Shown piece after piece: positions 7,007-14,989 of a stretch of 26,756 nt of DNA. The notes below the pieces were generated by a model. That model saw nothing but the letters and a program-made list of their open reading frames with translations. It was not told where the DNA came from and searched no databases. This DNA comes from CAYYYJ01 sp964476045 (GTDB taxonomy: Archaea; Aenigmatarchaeota; Aenigmatarchaeia; QMZP01; JACQNV01). The stretch is from NCBI GenBank assembly GCA_964476045.1, contig CAYYYJ010000011.1, positions 1 to 26,756 of the forward strand, in the 5' to 3' direction. The first letter of the stretch is position 1. Each line of letters begins with the position of its first letter. Position numbers and translations under genes: made by a program.

Positions 7007-9529
7007 ATGAAAATGAAAAAGGAAATAAGTTTATTAATCGTTCTCTTAGTGCTGGTAGGCTCAGGTGTACTTATTTTAACCAACCCAAAAATAACAGGAA
7101 GACAGATAGAAATACTAGACAACAATACTAGTGTAGAGAACGGATCCAGAACTCCCAGTGAAACCAGTCTAGAGAGTATTCCTCAAGAAACCCAAACTGA
7201 GACTGCCTACTCTGTCCAGGTGCATTACAATAAAGGGGAGCTCTCCAACGAAGAGCTAAAAATCCTGGAAGGCGGCGCACCTGACAGGACCCTTGAAGAT
7301 TTCATAGACCCTAAAAATGCTTATATAGCAAAACTCCTCTCTCTAGATAACAAAACATTATACATATCCAAGTTTGAGATAGACTTGTTCGTATTTGATG
7401 CTGATACAACAGAGGAATTGGAAGAAGCTTACTTCAATTTGGTAATGCCTTATTTCCCCCTTGGAAAGGCAATAGAAGTATATGACCCTAGCGGCAACCT
7501 AAAACTCTCAGTTGACGTTTCGCAGTATGCCAGGCCAGAACTTGTTAAAAAGCCAGGGCCCCCAAAACAAATACTAAAATTAACTTTTGATAAGCCAGAC
7601 ATAGAAGGCGTGAAAATCAAAGATGCCTCAGGAAGCGAAAACAATGCTATAATAAAAGACGGGGAAACTATAAGCGCTGAGTGTGAGGCTGGAAAAAAAA
7701 TAATTGGCGGGAAAATCAAAGATGCCCTGTTTTTTGATGGGATAGACGATTCTGTAACAATACCTCACACAGACCAGCTAGGCTTCCAAAAATCCGATGG
7801 ATTCACAATCTCTGCTTGGATAAAACCAGTCTCCAGGGAGGGATCTGATTCCCAGATAATAGTTAGAAAAAAGCCGGCTTCCTTTGGCCAGCCTTGGCCA
7901 TACAGCATTAACTTTGCGAAAGAGAAGGATGGAGAGGTCCAGAACAAAAGAATCCAGTTTGTTGTCGCAACAGGCCAGAATGAAACAGACCGATTTATTG
8001 TGGTCACGTCAGATAAACAAATACCGTTAAATCAATGGACATTTGTTACAGCATTGTGGGATGGAAACCATATTAAACTCTATGTGAATGGGGCATTTGA
8101 AAGTCAGGTCGAGTTTAATGGCCCAATTATTTCAGGGGCAGATCAAGGGAAACTGCCGAGATCACTATCTATAGGCAGCGGAGATGTTTTTGAAGGCGTG
8201 TTTAACGGGCTAATAGACGAAGTAAGTATTTACGACGCCCCGCTAAACAACGAAGATATTGTAAAGCTTTTTGATCAACAGCCTGATCCAGAAAAGGAAG
8301 AAAATAAACAGCAGGCTAATATTCCCAGTCCTATAGAACAGAAAGCCCACCTGTGGTCATTTGAAAACGAGAATTTCTTATCAGATTCTATAAACCAAAA
8401 CGATTTCTCTTTAGAAGGATCAATTGAAAAAACAAACGAAGGTAAATTAAACCAGTCTATCAAGCTTGCTTCAGGCTATCTAATAACCTCTAAACCGCTT
8501 TTGATATCAGATCTAAGAAACTCGTCATTTAATTTGTGGATGAAAGCCGCTGATCAACTAAACAAAAGCCAAGAAATATTCCAGCTGGTCGCGACAGGGG
8601 TAAATAATACATCCCGACCAGTAGCATCTGTCTTCACGAATTCTACTGGACTAGGCTTGGTTGTATCTAACGAGTCGAATTCAGACCAATCTATTCAAGC
8701 TTTTTACAATTTCGAAGGCAATGTATCTGATTGGTTTAATTTAGGAATTGTTTTCGAAAAAGAAGCAAATAGCACAAAATCCACTCTCTATGCAGGCAAG
8801 GAACCAAAGCCAGTTCTAACGCATTCATTCTGGGGAAACCTGAGTAATCCAATATACTTGGTTTTAGGCTCATCAAGCCAAACATCTTTCAATGGGCTAA
8901 TAGACGAAGTGTCTGTATATGGCAAATCCCTTTCATCTGATGAGATAAAAAGGCTCTCAGAACCTGTTAAATTCCAGCCATCAGAAAAGCCTTCATCAAC
9001 AGCAGACGATTACATTAAAAACAAAGACGCATATCCGTGCAGATCGATCGAGCTAACAGTTCTTGTGAATTCTAAATATACATGCAGTGAATGCCAAGCA
9101 GGTACTGACTGCTCTTGCAAAAATAATAGCATAATTATTTCAGATTCTGTGCGCAGTTCAGAGGAAAGCCAGTTATCTGTCAACTTTTTCAAAGATTATA
9201 GTATCTACAAGCAATTGAAACCAGGCCAACTAATAAATATCAGCATAAAAAATAGCGCAAATCCAGCTTCCTCATCTAACGTGAATGGCGCCTTTGAATA
9301 CAATTTCTTAAAAATATTAAGCGAATCATCTGAACCAATTTTGCCAGAAAATATTACAGCTGAAAACAACACAGCGGCCTTTGAATGCTCTGACGCGAAC
9401 CCAGGTTTCTGCAAGGCAAAAGAAACCTGTGAAAAAGCAAATCTGAATTGGTGTTCTATAGAAAACAGCAGTGAAATCTGCCAGAAAGAGGAATGTTCTA
9501 CAGCTCCTCTAAATACTTCTTCTGTCTAA
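7007..9529 (+). CDS. Membrane-anchored protein with two LamG-like domains
   Basis: This 840-aa protein has an N-terminal signal anchor (about residues 5-26) and no lipobox Cys. A region of about 60-185 includes an alpha/beta stretch (RTLEDFIDPKNAYIAKLL). A clear LamG jellyroll follows (about 186-421, with DALFFDGIDDSVTIPH, FTISAWIKP and NGLIDEVSIYD), then a more diverged one (about 446-655, ending NGLIDEVSVYGKSLSSDEI). The tail has two Cys clusters (CSECQAGTDCSC and CEKANLNWCSIENSSEIC). More than fifteen N-x-S/T sequons suggest heavy N-glycosylation. It is translated directly after the LamG protease and probably in the same operon, so the two may act together at the cell surface. No catalytic motif is visible. 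The 3' end overlaps the convergent PIN gene by 32 bases. Confidence 0.82.
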   Translation: MKMKKEISLLIVLLVLVGSGVLILTNPKITGRQIEILDNNTSVENGSRTPSETSLESIPQETQTETAYSVQVHYNKGELSNEELKILEGGAPDRTLEDFIDPKNAYIAKLLSLDNKTLYISKFEIDLFVFDADTTEELEEAYFNLVMPYFPLGKAIEVYDPSGNLKLSVDVSQYARPELVKKPGPPKQILKLTFDKPDIEGVKIKDASGSENNAIIKDGETISAECEAGKKIIGGKIKDALFFDGIDDSVTIPHTDQLGFQKSDGFTISAWIKPVSREGSDSQIIVRKKPASFGQPWPYSINFAKEKDGEVQNKRIQFVVATGQNETDRFIVVTSDKQIPLNQWTFVTALWDGNHIKLYVNGAFESQVEFNGPIISGADQGKLPRSLSIGSGDVFEGVFNGLIDEVSIYDAPLNNEDIVKLFDQQPDPEKEENKQQANIPSPIEQKAHLWSFENENFLSDSINQNDFSLEGSIEKTNEGKLNQSIKLASGYLITSKPLLISDLRNSSFNLWMKAADQLNKSQEIFQLVATGVNNTSRPVASVFTNSTGLGLVVSNESNSDQSIQAFYNFEGNVSDWFNLGIVFEKEANSTKSTLYAGKEPKPVLTHSFWGNLSNPIYLVLGSSSQTSFNGLIDEVSVYGKSLSSDEIKRLSEPVKFQPSEKPSSTADDYIKNKDAYPCRSIELTVLVNSKYTCSECQAGTDCSCKNNSIIISDSVRSSEESQLSVNFFKDYSIYKQLKPGQLINISIKNSANPASSSNVNGAFEYNFLKILSESSEPILPENITAENNTAAFECSDANPGFCKAKETCEKANLNWCSIENSSEICQKEECSTAPLNTSSV

Positions 9530-9866
9530 GGCTAATGACTTTCATTCTTCCCACCCTCAATTTTCTAATAAGTTCTTTATCCTGGCTGCAGATAGTGTAG
9601 CCTTCTCCTGCCAGCCTTTCCAGTTCGCTGTCCGTGTTCTTTTCTCTTGACTGTAGGACATGAACATCCTTTTCCTTTATCAGGAGCAAACCCAGTCTGG
9701 CTGCCTTGCTATCTTTACCTTTTTTCTCAGCCAGATTTTTTAGCTCCCCCAAAACAAGATCCAGAGTATAAATTTCCGGCTTTCCAAATTTGCTCAGTTC
9801 CAGAATAACATCTACCCCAAACTGGCCTGGTATCAAAAGGAAATTGGCATCTAATAAGAATTTCAT
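9498..9866 (-). CDS. PIN-domain ribonuclease, archaeal FCF1/VapC9-like (COG1412 type)
   Basis: This is a 122-aa single-domain PIN nuclease from the ATG at 9866. Upstream in-frame codons (up to 9965) would add 33 residues of non-conserved sequence, so the shorter start placing MKFLLDANFLL at the N-terminus is preferred. The acidic metal-binding residues are all present: Asp6 (LLDAN), Glu41 (VLGELKNL), Asp79 (NTDSEL) and Asp96 (CSQDKEL). In archaea this family is annotated as an FCF1-like rRNA-processing nuclease or a solitary VapC-like RNase. No VapB-type antitoxin gene is adjacent, which favours a housekeeping RNA role. A GATATATC box (minus strand, around 9896-9903) could serve as its promoter; the gene lies 76 bases downstream of the TPR gene. 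The last 32 bases overlap the LamG gene tail-to-tail. Confidence 0.85.
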   Translation of the reverse strand: MKFLLDANFLLIPGQFGVDVILELSKFGKPEIYTLDLVLGELKNLAEKKGKDSKAARLGLLLIKEKDVHVLQSREKNTDSELERLAGEGYTICSQDKELIRKLRVGRMKVISLRQKKYLEEL

Positions 9867-9942
9867 ATAATATATTGTATTATTGGGTGCTGTTAGATAT
9901 ATCAACATTCGATGTAAACAATCCAGAAATAGAATTAAATTA

Positions 9943-10908
9943 CTATGAGCCGAAAAGGTTTTCAAGAACGCCCCTTGTAGCTTTCAAATTGGCTTTACCT
10001 TTTTTCCGTGTACGTTCATTTCTTTCCATAGCTTCAGCCTCCACTTTGGGCTTTATGTATCTTGCCAACTCTTCTATCCTTTTTCCAACTTCAGCAGAAG
10101 CCTGGCTGTCGCCTTTTCTTTTATATTCAATCTGCAGCCGCCTAAGTTGCACTAAAGCCTTTGAATAATCGCCATTTTCTGCAAAAGCCTTGGCATAGCC
10201 GAGATATGGAATGGCATTTTTATCATTATTTACAAATTTTCCCATGTCCTTCCTCTTTTCCCTACTGGCAGCAGTATCCATTTCATTCACAATTTTCCAA
10301 ACAGCGTCAGCTGCCTGCCAGTTGCCTTCATGGGCGTATTTTTGGTGAAGCCCGACTAGTACATCGCCTGCGCCGCCATAATTGCCTTTTGCCGCAAGGC
10401 CAGATGCCCTGTCCAAATCGCCCTTTGCAGACTTGTCTGAAACAACAAACAATTTTGCCAAACGCGCATTTACATTTTTCATCCCGCCCTCGCTGAAAAT
10501 GCTCCCATACTGTTTCGCGGCATTTGTAAAGGAAACCCTGGCTTTTTGGTAATCGCCTGAGTTCGTCTGGCTTTCAGCCTGTTTTATATAAGCAGCGCCC
10601 AGCATTGCTGTAGCCCAGGATTCAATTTTTTTCACTTTTTTTCTCTGCGCCTCTGCCTGCCCCTCAAACTTTAGCGTTTGCTTGGCGTAAGCGCACGACA
10701 TCACAGTTCGGACAGCTTTTTTAACCTCAGAAATAGCTTTTACAGAATAATCGCCGCGCTTGGCTTCCAGGCCTTTTTCCAATAAATACTTCCTCGCCTC
10801 ATCAGGTTTATACGCACTCGCTTTCTCTATCATTTGGTCGGCTGTCATGTAGGGTTTAGCCTGGGATCTAGAACTAGATGATCTTGCGTAACCTGTAGCT
10901 GATGCCAT
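9943..10908 (-). CDS. TPR-like helical repeat protein
   Basis: This 321-aa soluble protein has no signal or membrane segment. At least four helix-turn-helix units carry the TPR-style A...GDY..A pattern: GDYSVKAISEVKKA (about 53), SGDYQKARVSFTNAAKQYG (about 117), KGNYGGAGDVLVGLHQKYAHEG (about 173) and NGDYSKALVQLRRLQIEYKRKGD (about 246). It ends in a basic helix (RNERTRKKGKANLK). The N-terminal 20 residues are Ser-rich and probably disordered. It is likely a cytoplasmic scaffold for protein partners; no enzymatic motif is seen. The gene looks richer in G/C than the flanking surface-protein genes, which may hint at a different origin or at expression level. A clear TATA-like box lies upstream, and the PIN gene follows on the same strand. 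Confidence 0.78.
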   Translation of the reverse strand: MASATGYARSSSSRSQAKPYMTADQMIEKASAYKPDEARKYLLEKGLEAKRGDYSVKAISEVKKAVRTVMSCAYAKQTLKFEGQAEAQRKKVKKIESWATAMLGAAYIKQAESQTNSGDYQKARVSFTNAAKQYGSIFSEGGMKNVNARLAKLFVVSDKSAKGDLDRASGLAAKGNYGGAGDVLVGLHQKYAHEGNWQAADAVWKIVNEMDTAASREKRKDMGKFVNNDKNAIPYLGYAKAFAENGDYSKALVQLRRLQIEYKRKGDSQASAEVGKRIEELARYIKPKVEAEAMERNERTRKKGKANLKATRGVLENLFGS

Positions 10909-10961
10909 ATTGAACCCATGACTCTTTCTTGAATAATAGTATAATAATTATTAGTTGGGCT

Positions 10962-10969
10962 CTTTTATA
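10962..10969 (-). promoter_or_regulatory. TATA-like box of the TPR-protein gene
   Basis: On the minus strand TATAAAAG lies about 54-61 bases before the ATG at 10908, predicting a leader of roughly 25-30 nt. The box sits beside, or within the left edge of, the cysteine-rich gene remnant, so this promoter may have arisen in decaying coding sequence. Confidence 0.45.
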
Positions 10970-10971
10970 TA

Positions 10972-11118
10972 GGTCGCGATAATCCACTAGCTACTGTATT
11001 TTCCCGAATTAATTTCGATATAGTTGGCCAGGGATGCGGTGATGGTTTATGCGAATCAAAAGAAACAGTGCATAGCTGTCCTGATGACTGTCCAGTATTG
11101 CCTCTTTCAAAAGAATAA
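10972..11118 (+). pseudogene. Remnant of a CGDGxC cysteine-rich surface-protein gene
   Basis: Forward-strand reading from 11032 gives GCGDGLCESKETVHSCPDDC and ends at a TAA (11116-11118). This matches the CGDGxCxxxExxxxCPxDC module common in archaeal and bacterial secreted proteins; the next gene also contains a related CGDGAINCGETQYSCPKD stretch. The open frame extends back to about 10948 but has no usable start codon, and it is cut off by a stop at 10945-10947 next to the TPR promoter. It therefore looks like the broken C-terminal end of a former gene or a lost duplicate of the neighbour. Confidence 0.5.
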
Positions 11119-11153
11119 TTAAAAATATAGGCGGGAAGGCCATATACCTGAAA

Positions 11154-11162
11154 GTTATAAAC
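11154..11162 (+). promoter_or_regulatory. TATA-like box before the CARDB-like surface-protein gene
   Basis: GTTATAAAC ends 25 bases before the ATG at 11188, predicting a transcript starting only a few bases before the start codon. Confidence 0.42.
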
Positions 11163-11187
11163 CTGTTCCATACAATATTACTTTATT

Positions 11188-12900
11188 ATGAAAATAGTGA
11201 TAGCTGCCTTTGTATTCCTATTCATTGCCGGTCTTTTTATGCAGACAACTTCTGCTATAATACCCCAAATAGAAATAATCTCTCCCCAAAACAAGGAATA
11301 TTATTCTCCAGACGTCTTTCTGGATATTAGTACAGGAACAGTTTTATCTGATGTCTCCTATTCACTAAATGACCAGACTCTTACTGTGTTTTATAGCAAT
11401 GCATACAAAAAAACAGCAACTGTTTTAGGAAAGCAAGGCCAGAATAAACTTGTTGTGAATGCTGAAAATGGGACAGATAAAAATACACAAGCGCTTTCTT
11501 TCAACATCCAAAAATGCACTATTGACCTAAGAAATATCAAAACAGCCGGCAACTCTATAATCTTTACAGTAGAAAACACTGGAACCCTGCAACAGGCGCT
11601 GAATTATACTATAAAAGTCAATCTTGATAAGGTCAAAAACTCCATAGAAAATATTAATTCAGGTGAGACAAAACAGATATCCACTCCATATAATTTCGAA
11701 ATAGGAAAAACTTATCAGCTAGAAGCTATCGGCGTCTCGAATTGCGGCGCCACAGACTCTGTGACAGCAGGGTATTCCAAAACAGGCCCATCCCCTTGTT
11801 CAAATCCTGACGGCGAACACAACACTTTTAGGACAAACTCAACTGAAGGGAAAACATACAAATGCAATAATGGCCTCTGGGAAGACGTAAAGTCATCTTC
11901 AGCTGAATACGAGTATTGTAAAACCGACAGGTGCGGAGATGGCGCAATCAATTGCGGAGAGACACAATACAGTTGCCCTAAAGACTATAATTCTTCAACA
12001 GCCAAATGCAATTGTGATAATCAGGCATTTTATGGCCAATCTATAAAACCTTATGCAGAAGAGTTCTACAGCCTCTGTAAAACAAATTGCAGCCTGGATT
12101 GCTTGAGTGATTATGACTGTAAATCTGGAACTGAGTGCAAAAACTTGTTTTGTTCGCCTAAGCCTGGAAGATGCGCTGTCCAGATACGCGATTTGGATTA
12201 CACAAAAGAAATGTTTAAGGGCCAGGTCGGCTTTGTCTTTGCAAATATAAAAAATACAGGCTTAATCAGAGAGAATATCAGCGCAAGGCTGTACGTAGAC
12301 AATCTCAAGTTGAATGAGAGTTCCAGTAATTTTGAGCCAGAAGCAGACCGTTTTGTCTCAATGCCATACACTGCTCTTCCTGGACAGCATAATCTCACTT
12401 TCGAAGCAAAAACAAATAACTGTATATCCAGCGATACAAAACAGCTTATATTTTTTACAGTGAATGATGTTGCTGTGACAAAGCCTTTAGAGGTTCCTTT
12501 GGCAACAGAAATAAATCTCCAAAAAGATTCTCTTAAGACGTCCACTGGAATAGAGAACGCCTTCTTTTTGGACCTAAAAACAAACCAGCCCCAAATATTT
12601 AGTTTAAAGGTTTCTGGCGTCCCTGCAGACTGGCTCGACTACCCAACAACAATAGGGATAACAGAAAGCAGGACAGTGAATATTTTCATCAAACCCAAGC
12701 AAGCAGGCGAATTCAATCTAACTATAGAGGTTCAGGGGAAAGAGAAAACGTTCACATCAACTGCAAAATTAAGCGTGGAACCTAAACCTGTTGCTAAAGG
12801 CATAGATGCTTCTATTGTTTTAATTCTTGCATTCCTGGTGCTAGTTTTATTATTAATTATAGTATTTCTCGGCAGCAGATACCTTAAGCTTGAAAGATAA
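11188..12900 (+). CDS. Type I membrane surface protein with CARDB-like and Cys-rich domains
   Basis: This 570-aa protein has a Sec signal peptide (about 1-23, ending TTSA), a large exterior part, a C-terminal membrane helix (about 541-563) and a short basic tail (RYLKLER). Two segments resemble CARDB/Ig-like adhesion domains, each opening with a Cys: CTIDLRNIKTAGNSIIFTV with FTVENTG (about 110-198) and CAVQIRDLDYTKEMFKG with IKNTG (about 329-425). Between them is a region with over 15 Cys, including a CGDGAINCG module (about 249). The last exterior segment (about 440-535, LKVSGVPADWLDYP and IFIKPKQAGEFNLTIEV) resembles the NEW3/NPCBM-associated fold seen in archaeal surface proteins. It is probably a cell-surface stalk or adhesin anchored in the membrane and N-glycosylated. 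It has no catalytic motif. Confidence 0.78.
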   Translation: MKIVIAAFVFLFIAGLFMQTTSAIIPQIEIISPQNKEYYSPDVFLDISTGTVLSDVSYSLNDQTLTVFYSNAYKKTATVLGKQGQNKLVVNAENGTDKNTQALSFNIQKCTIDLRNIKTAGNSIIFTVENTGTLQQALNYTIKVNLDKVKNSIENINSGETKQISTPYNFEIGKTYQLEAIGVSNCGATDSVTAGYSKTGPSPCSNPDGEHNTFRTNSTEGKTYKCNNGLWEDVKSSSAEYEYCKTDRCGDGAINCGETQYSCPKDYNSSTAKCNCDNQAFYGQSIKPYAEEFYSLCKTNCSLDCLSDYDCKSGTECKNLFCSPKPGRCAVQIRDLDYTKEMFKGQVGFVFANIKNTGLIRENISARLYVDNLKLNESSSNFEPEADRFVSMPYTALPGQHNLTFEAKTNNCISSDTKQLIFFTVNDVAVTKPLEVPLATEINLQKDSLKTSTGIENAFFLDLKTNQPQIFSLKVSGVPADWLDYPTTIGITESRTVNIFIKPKQAGEFNLTIEVQGKEKTFTSTAKLSVEPKPVAKGIDASIVLILAFLVLVLLLIIVFLGSRYLKLER

Positions 12901-12941
12901 TATAAATTCCAGTACCTCTTCTTAGTTAACACCGTTATGAC

Positions 12942-12961
12942 TTTATATATCCTATAAAAAC
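12942..12961 (+). promoter_or_regulatory. TATA-like region before the processive GT2 gene
   Basis: TTTATATA (12942-12949) and CCTATAAAAA (12951-12960) are adjacent TATA-like elements in the 95-bp gap. They would give a leader of roughly 15-30 nt before the ATG at 12996. Confidence 0.4.
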
Positions 12962-12995
12962 TAACTATATCAATATAGGCGATCTCGAGTTGAAT

Positions 12996-14237
12996 ATGTC
13001 CTTTGGAGCAGTTTCAGTTATAAATTATGTAGCCTGGTTTATCTTTGTATTCATAGGAGTCTTCTGGATACTGGTTCTTTTGCAGAGCAAAAATAACACC
13101 GATAAGCAGACTAAAAGAGCGTTCCCCAAAGTCAGTGTTATCATCCCTGCATACAATGAAGAAGACAGCATAGCAAAAACAATAAAATCTGTCCTCAATC
13201 TGGATTATCCAAAACATCTTCTCGAAGTTATTGTAGTAAACGACTGCTCGAGAGACAAAACTGTAGAGATAGCAAAAACTTTCGAAAAACAAGGCGTAAA
13301 AATTTTGACAAACAAATCAAACAGCGGAAAAGCATTTTCCCTCAACGCTGGAATAGGTGCAGCAACCGGTTCCATCGTCGGATGCATAGATGCTGACTGC
13401 GAAGTTGACAGCCAAGCCCTGAAAAGCATGATAGGCTATTTTGATGACGAGCGAGTAGGGTCTGTCACACCAGCTGTGAAAATACTCAAACCAAAGGGCA
13501 TGCTTGAAAGAATACAGCACGTAGAATATCTCCTTAACATATTTCTAAGAAAAATGCTTGCTGTAGTGGATGCAATCCATGTAACTCCAGGCCCTTTTTC
13601 CCTGTACAGAAAAGACGTCATGCAGAAAATAAAAGGGTTTGATGTAGGAAACCTTACAGAGGACATGGAGATCGCATTAAAGATCCACAAAGCAGGCTAC
13701 AAGATAGAAAATAGCGTGAATGCAGTTTGCTATACAATTTGCCCTGACAATTGGAAAAGCCTCTTCAGCCAAAGGCTAAGATGGTATAGAGGCGCGTTTT
13801 CCAATATGTATAAATACAAAGAAATGATGTTCAACAGGAAATATGGGAATTTAGGCATATTCCTGCTTCCTGCGAATTTAATTGCGACCCTTCTCATAAT
13901 TTTCATTTTCGGCTCCATGATAGTTGGCACAATATCGAGCATCTCAGATCTTGTGTGGAAAATGAACCTGATAAACTGGAATATTGATGTCTATCTGAAA
14001 GAGTTCAGTATAACCTCGCTATTCTTTATCCCGTTCTCGACGCCAATAATGTTTGGCATGTTCGGTGTTGTGATAGGAGTGTATCTCCTCAATAAAAGCT
14101 TCAAGATGACAAGCGAAAAAACAAAAGGAAACAAACTCAGCTATATTTTCTATCTTTTCCTGTACCCAATGATCATGGTCATCTTCTGGTCAGCTGCCTT
14201 GTTTTATGAGGTCTTCAGAATAAAGAAAAAGTGGTGA
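12996..14237 (+). CDS. Processive GT2 glycosyltransferase (PgaC/cellulose/hyaluronan synthase-like)
   Basis: This is a 413-aa membrane enzyme from the ATG at 12996; an in-frame TTG at 12990 is a weaker alternative. It has an N-terminal membrane helix (about 9-30), a cytosolic GT-A domain and three or four C-terminal membrane helices. The full set of processive GT2 motifs is present: IIPAYNEED (49-57), VVNDCSRD with Asp83, DADCEVD (Asp132 and Asp134, metal and nucleotide sugar), LTEDMEI with Asp223 (catalytic base), and QRLRWYRG (Q259 to W263, the QxxRW motif). Such enzymes polymerise beta-linked sugars, often N-acetylglucosamine, from UDP-sugars and extrude the chain. The polymer here cannot be told from sequence. 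It stands alone on its own promoter, just ahead of the glycosylation cluster, so it may make an extracellular polysaccharide or sheath. Confidence 0.9.
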   Translation: MSFGAVSVINYVAWFIFVFIGVFWILVLLQSKNNTDKQTKRAFPKVSVIIPAYNEEDSIAKTIKSVLNLDYPKHLLEVIVVNDCSRDKTVEIAKTFEKQGVKILTNKSNSGKAFSLNAGIGAATGSIVGCIDADCEVDSQALKSMIGYFDDERVGSVTPAVKILKPKGMLERIQHVEYLLNIFLRKMLAVVDAIHVTPGPFSLYRKDVMQKIKGFDVGNLTEDMEIALKIHKAGYKIENSVNAVCYTICPDNWKSLFSQRLRWYRGAFSNMYKYKEMMFNRKYGNLGIFLLPANLIATLLIIFIFGSMIVGTISSISDLVWKMNLINWNIDVYLKEFSITSLFFIPFSTPIMFGMFGVVIGVYLLNKSFKMTSEKTKGNKLSYIFYLFLYPMIMVIFWSAALFYEVFRIKKKW

Positions 14238-14250
14238 CGCACACACTGCA

Positions 14251-14277
14251 TTTATAAATTAATTCTGCTTTTATATG
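14251..14277 (+). promoter_or_regulatory. Two candidate TATA boxes before the 211-aa gene
   Basis: TTTATAAA (14251-14258) would start transcription near 14277, leaving the hairpin at 14292-14315 in the mRNA leader. TTTTATAT (14270-14277) would start it inside the hairpin, making that sequence a DNA operator. The sequence does not decide between them. Confidence 0.35.
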
Positions 14278-14291
14278 GGATTAGAAAGGTC

Positions 14292-14315
14292 GACACTGGT
14301 CTTCAGACCAGTGTC
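14292..14315 (+). promoter_or_regulatory. Perfect 10-bp inverted repeat just before a start codon
   Basis: GACACTGGTC (14292-14301), loop TTCA, GACCAGTGTC (14306-14315) form a perfect hairpin ending nine bases before the ATG at 14325. It is not followed by a T-run, so it is not a typical terminator. It may be an mRNA leader hairpin controlling translation or a dimer-protein operator. Confidence 0.65.
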
Positions 14316-14324
14316 CAGCTGAAT

Positions 14325-14960
14325 ATGGTTTTGCTTACACACCTGGGAAGATTTGGATATAAAATAGATTGTAAGCGAGAAAAGCTATCTGTCGGATATG
14401 GCTATGGTTGTACTGCCAATAGTGGGCTCAAAATAGACCTCGATACGTCAGAAATGATACCAGAAGAACTAAGGGAAAGAAATCGAAAATATCCAATGGG
14501 TTTTCAGGTTACTTTGAGGCCCAGGCCCATAGAAAGAAAAAGGAGAGATGACAGATTAAAAGATAGCGGGGTAACCTCTGGCATCTTCAGGAGACGAGAA
14601 AATAAATTCTACACAACTGGAGAACTTATACAGCCAAGTAACGGCCATACTATAAAAAACGAACCTGCGTATTCAGTTGTCTGGACGATTCCTTATGTAA
14701 ACGGATTTGATGACTATGGAAGATTCTTTAATTTTTGTGCTGTCGTAGGAGAAAGCAAGGTCAAAATAATTGAGCTTGCAATACAGAGTCAGTCTTCCAT
14801 GGTCAAGGATACAGGAGAAAATTTTGACAGAGACGGCGAAAAATACGGAGCTTTTTCATCTGTTTTCGATATCCTCCTCAATATAGAGCATACTTTCGAG
14901 GGAAAAAGATTTACGTACAGAAGCCTGCCACACCTAATATATCCCCCATTTGAAAGGTAA
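14325..14960 (+). CDS. Unrecognised 211-aa soluble protein
   Basis: I do not recognise this protein. It is basic overall, without signal peptide or membrane helix, and mixed alpha/beta in appearance. It has a Gly/Tyr-rich N-terminal part (LSVGYGYGCTANSG), an Arg-rich middle (RPRPIERKRRDDRLKD, then IFRRREN) and a C-terminal stretch VFDILLNIEHTFEGKRF. The coding frame is open throughout with normal codon use and sits between two TATA-preceded genes, which supports it as real. Its leader carries the perfect hairpin at 14292-14315, so regulation is likely. It is followed 29 bases later by the glycosylation run, which has its own TATA box. Function is unknown; the Arg-rich centre would fit nucleic-acid binding, but no known motif is seen. 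Confidence 0.68.
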   Translation: MVLLTHLGRFGYKIDCKREKLSVGYGYGCTANSGLKIDLDTSEMIPEELRERNRKYPMGFQVTLRPRPIERKRRDDRLKDSGVTSGIFRRRENKFYTTGELIQPSNGHTIKNEPAYSVVWTIPYVNGFDDYGRFFNFCAVVGESKVKIIELAIQSQSSMVKDTGENFDRDGEKYGAFSSVFDILLNIEHTFEGKRFTYRSLPHLIYPPFER

Positions 14961-14968
14961 ATATAAAT
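14961..14968 (+). promoter_or_regulatory. TATA box of the six-gene glycosylation run
   Basis: ATATAAAT (14961-14968) lies directly after the previous stop codon and 22-29 bases before the ATG at 14990. This spacing predicts a leaderless transcript. Confidence 0.5.
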
Positions 14969-14989
14969 AGCCTAAATAAATAAGAAGTT

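Noticed and set aside
9866..9965. Extended N-terminus of the PIN protein
   Set aside because: The extra 33 residues overlap the TPR gene's end, lack conservation, and place the PIN motif too far from the start; the ATG at 9866 fits the family.
9875..10168. Plus-strand open frame opposite the PIN and TPR genes
   Set aside because: It is antisense to clear TPR repeats and to the PIN upstream region; the composition is that of a mirrored coding frame.
10965..11171. Minus-strand open frame of 68 codons between the TPR and CARDB-like genes
   Set aside because: It is the reverse of the CGDGxC remnant and has no family resemblance, hydrophobic pattern or ribosome site; the plus-strand reading explains the region better.
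12990..12995. TTG start for the processive glycosyltransferase
   Set aside because: An ATG two codons later is a better start and nothing conserved lies between.
14292..14315. Intrinsic transcription terminator
   Set aside because: The stem is followed by CAGCTGAATATGG with no T-run and lies directly before a start codon, so a stop signal there is unlikely.
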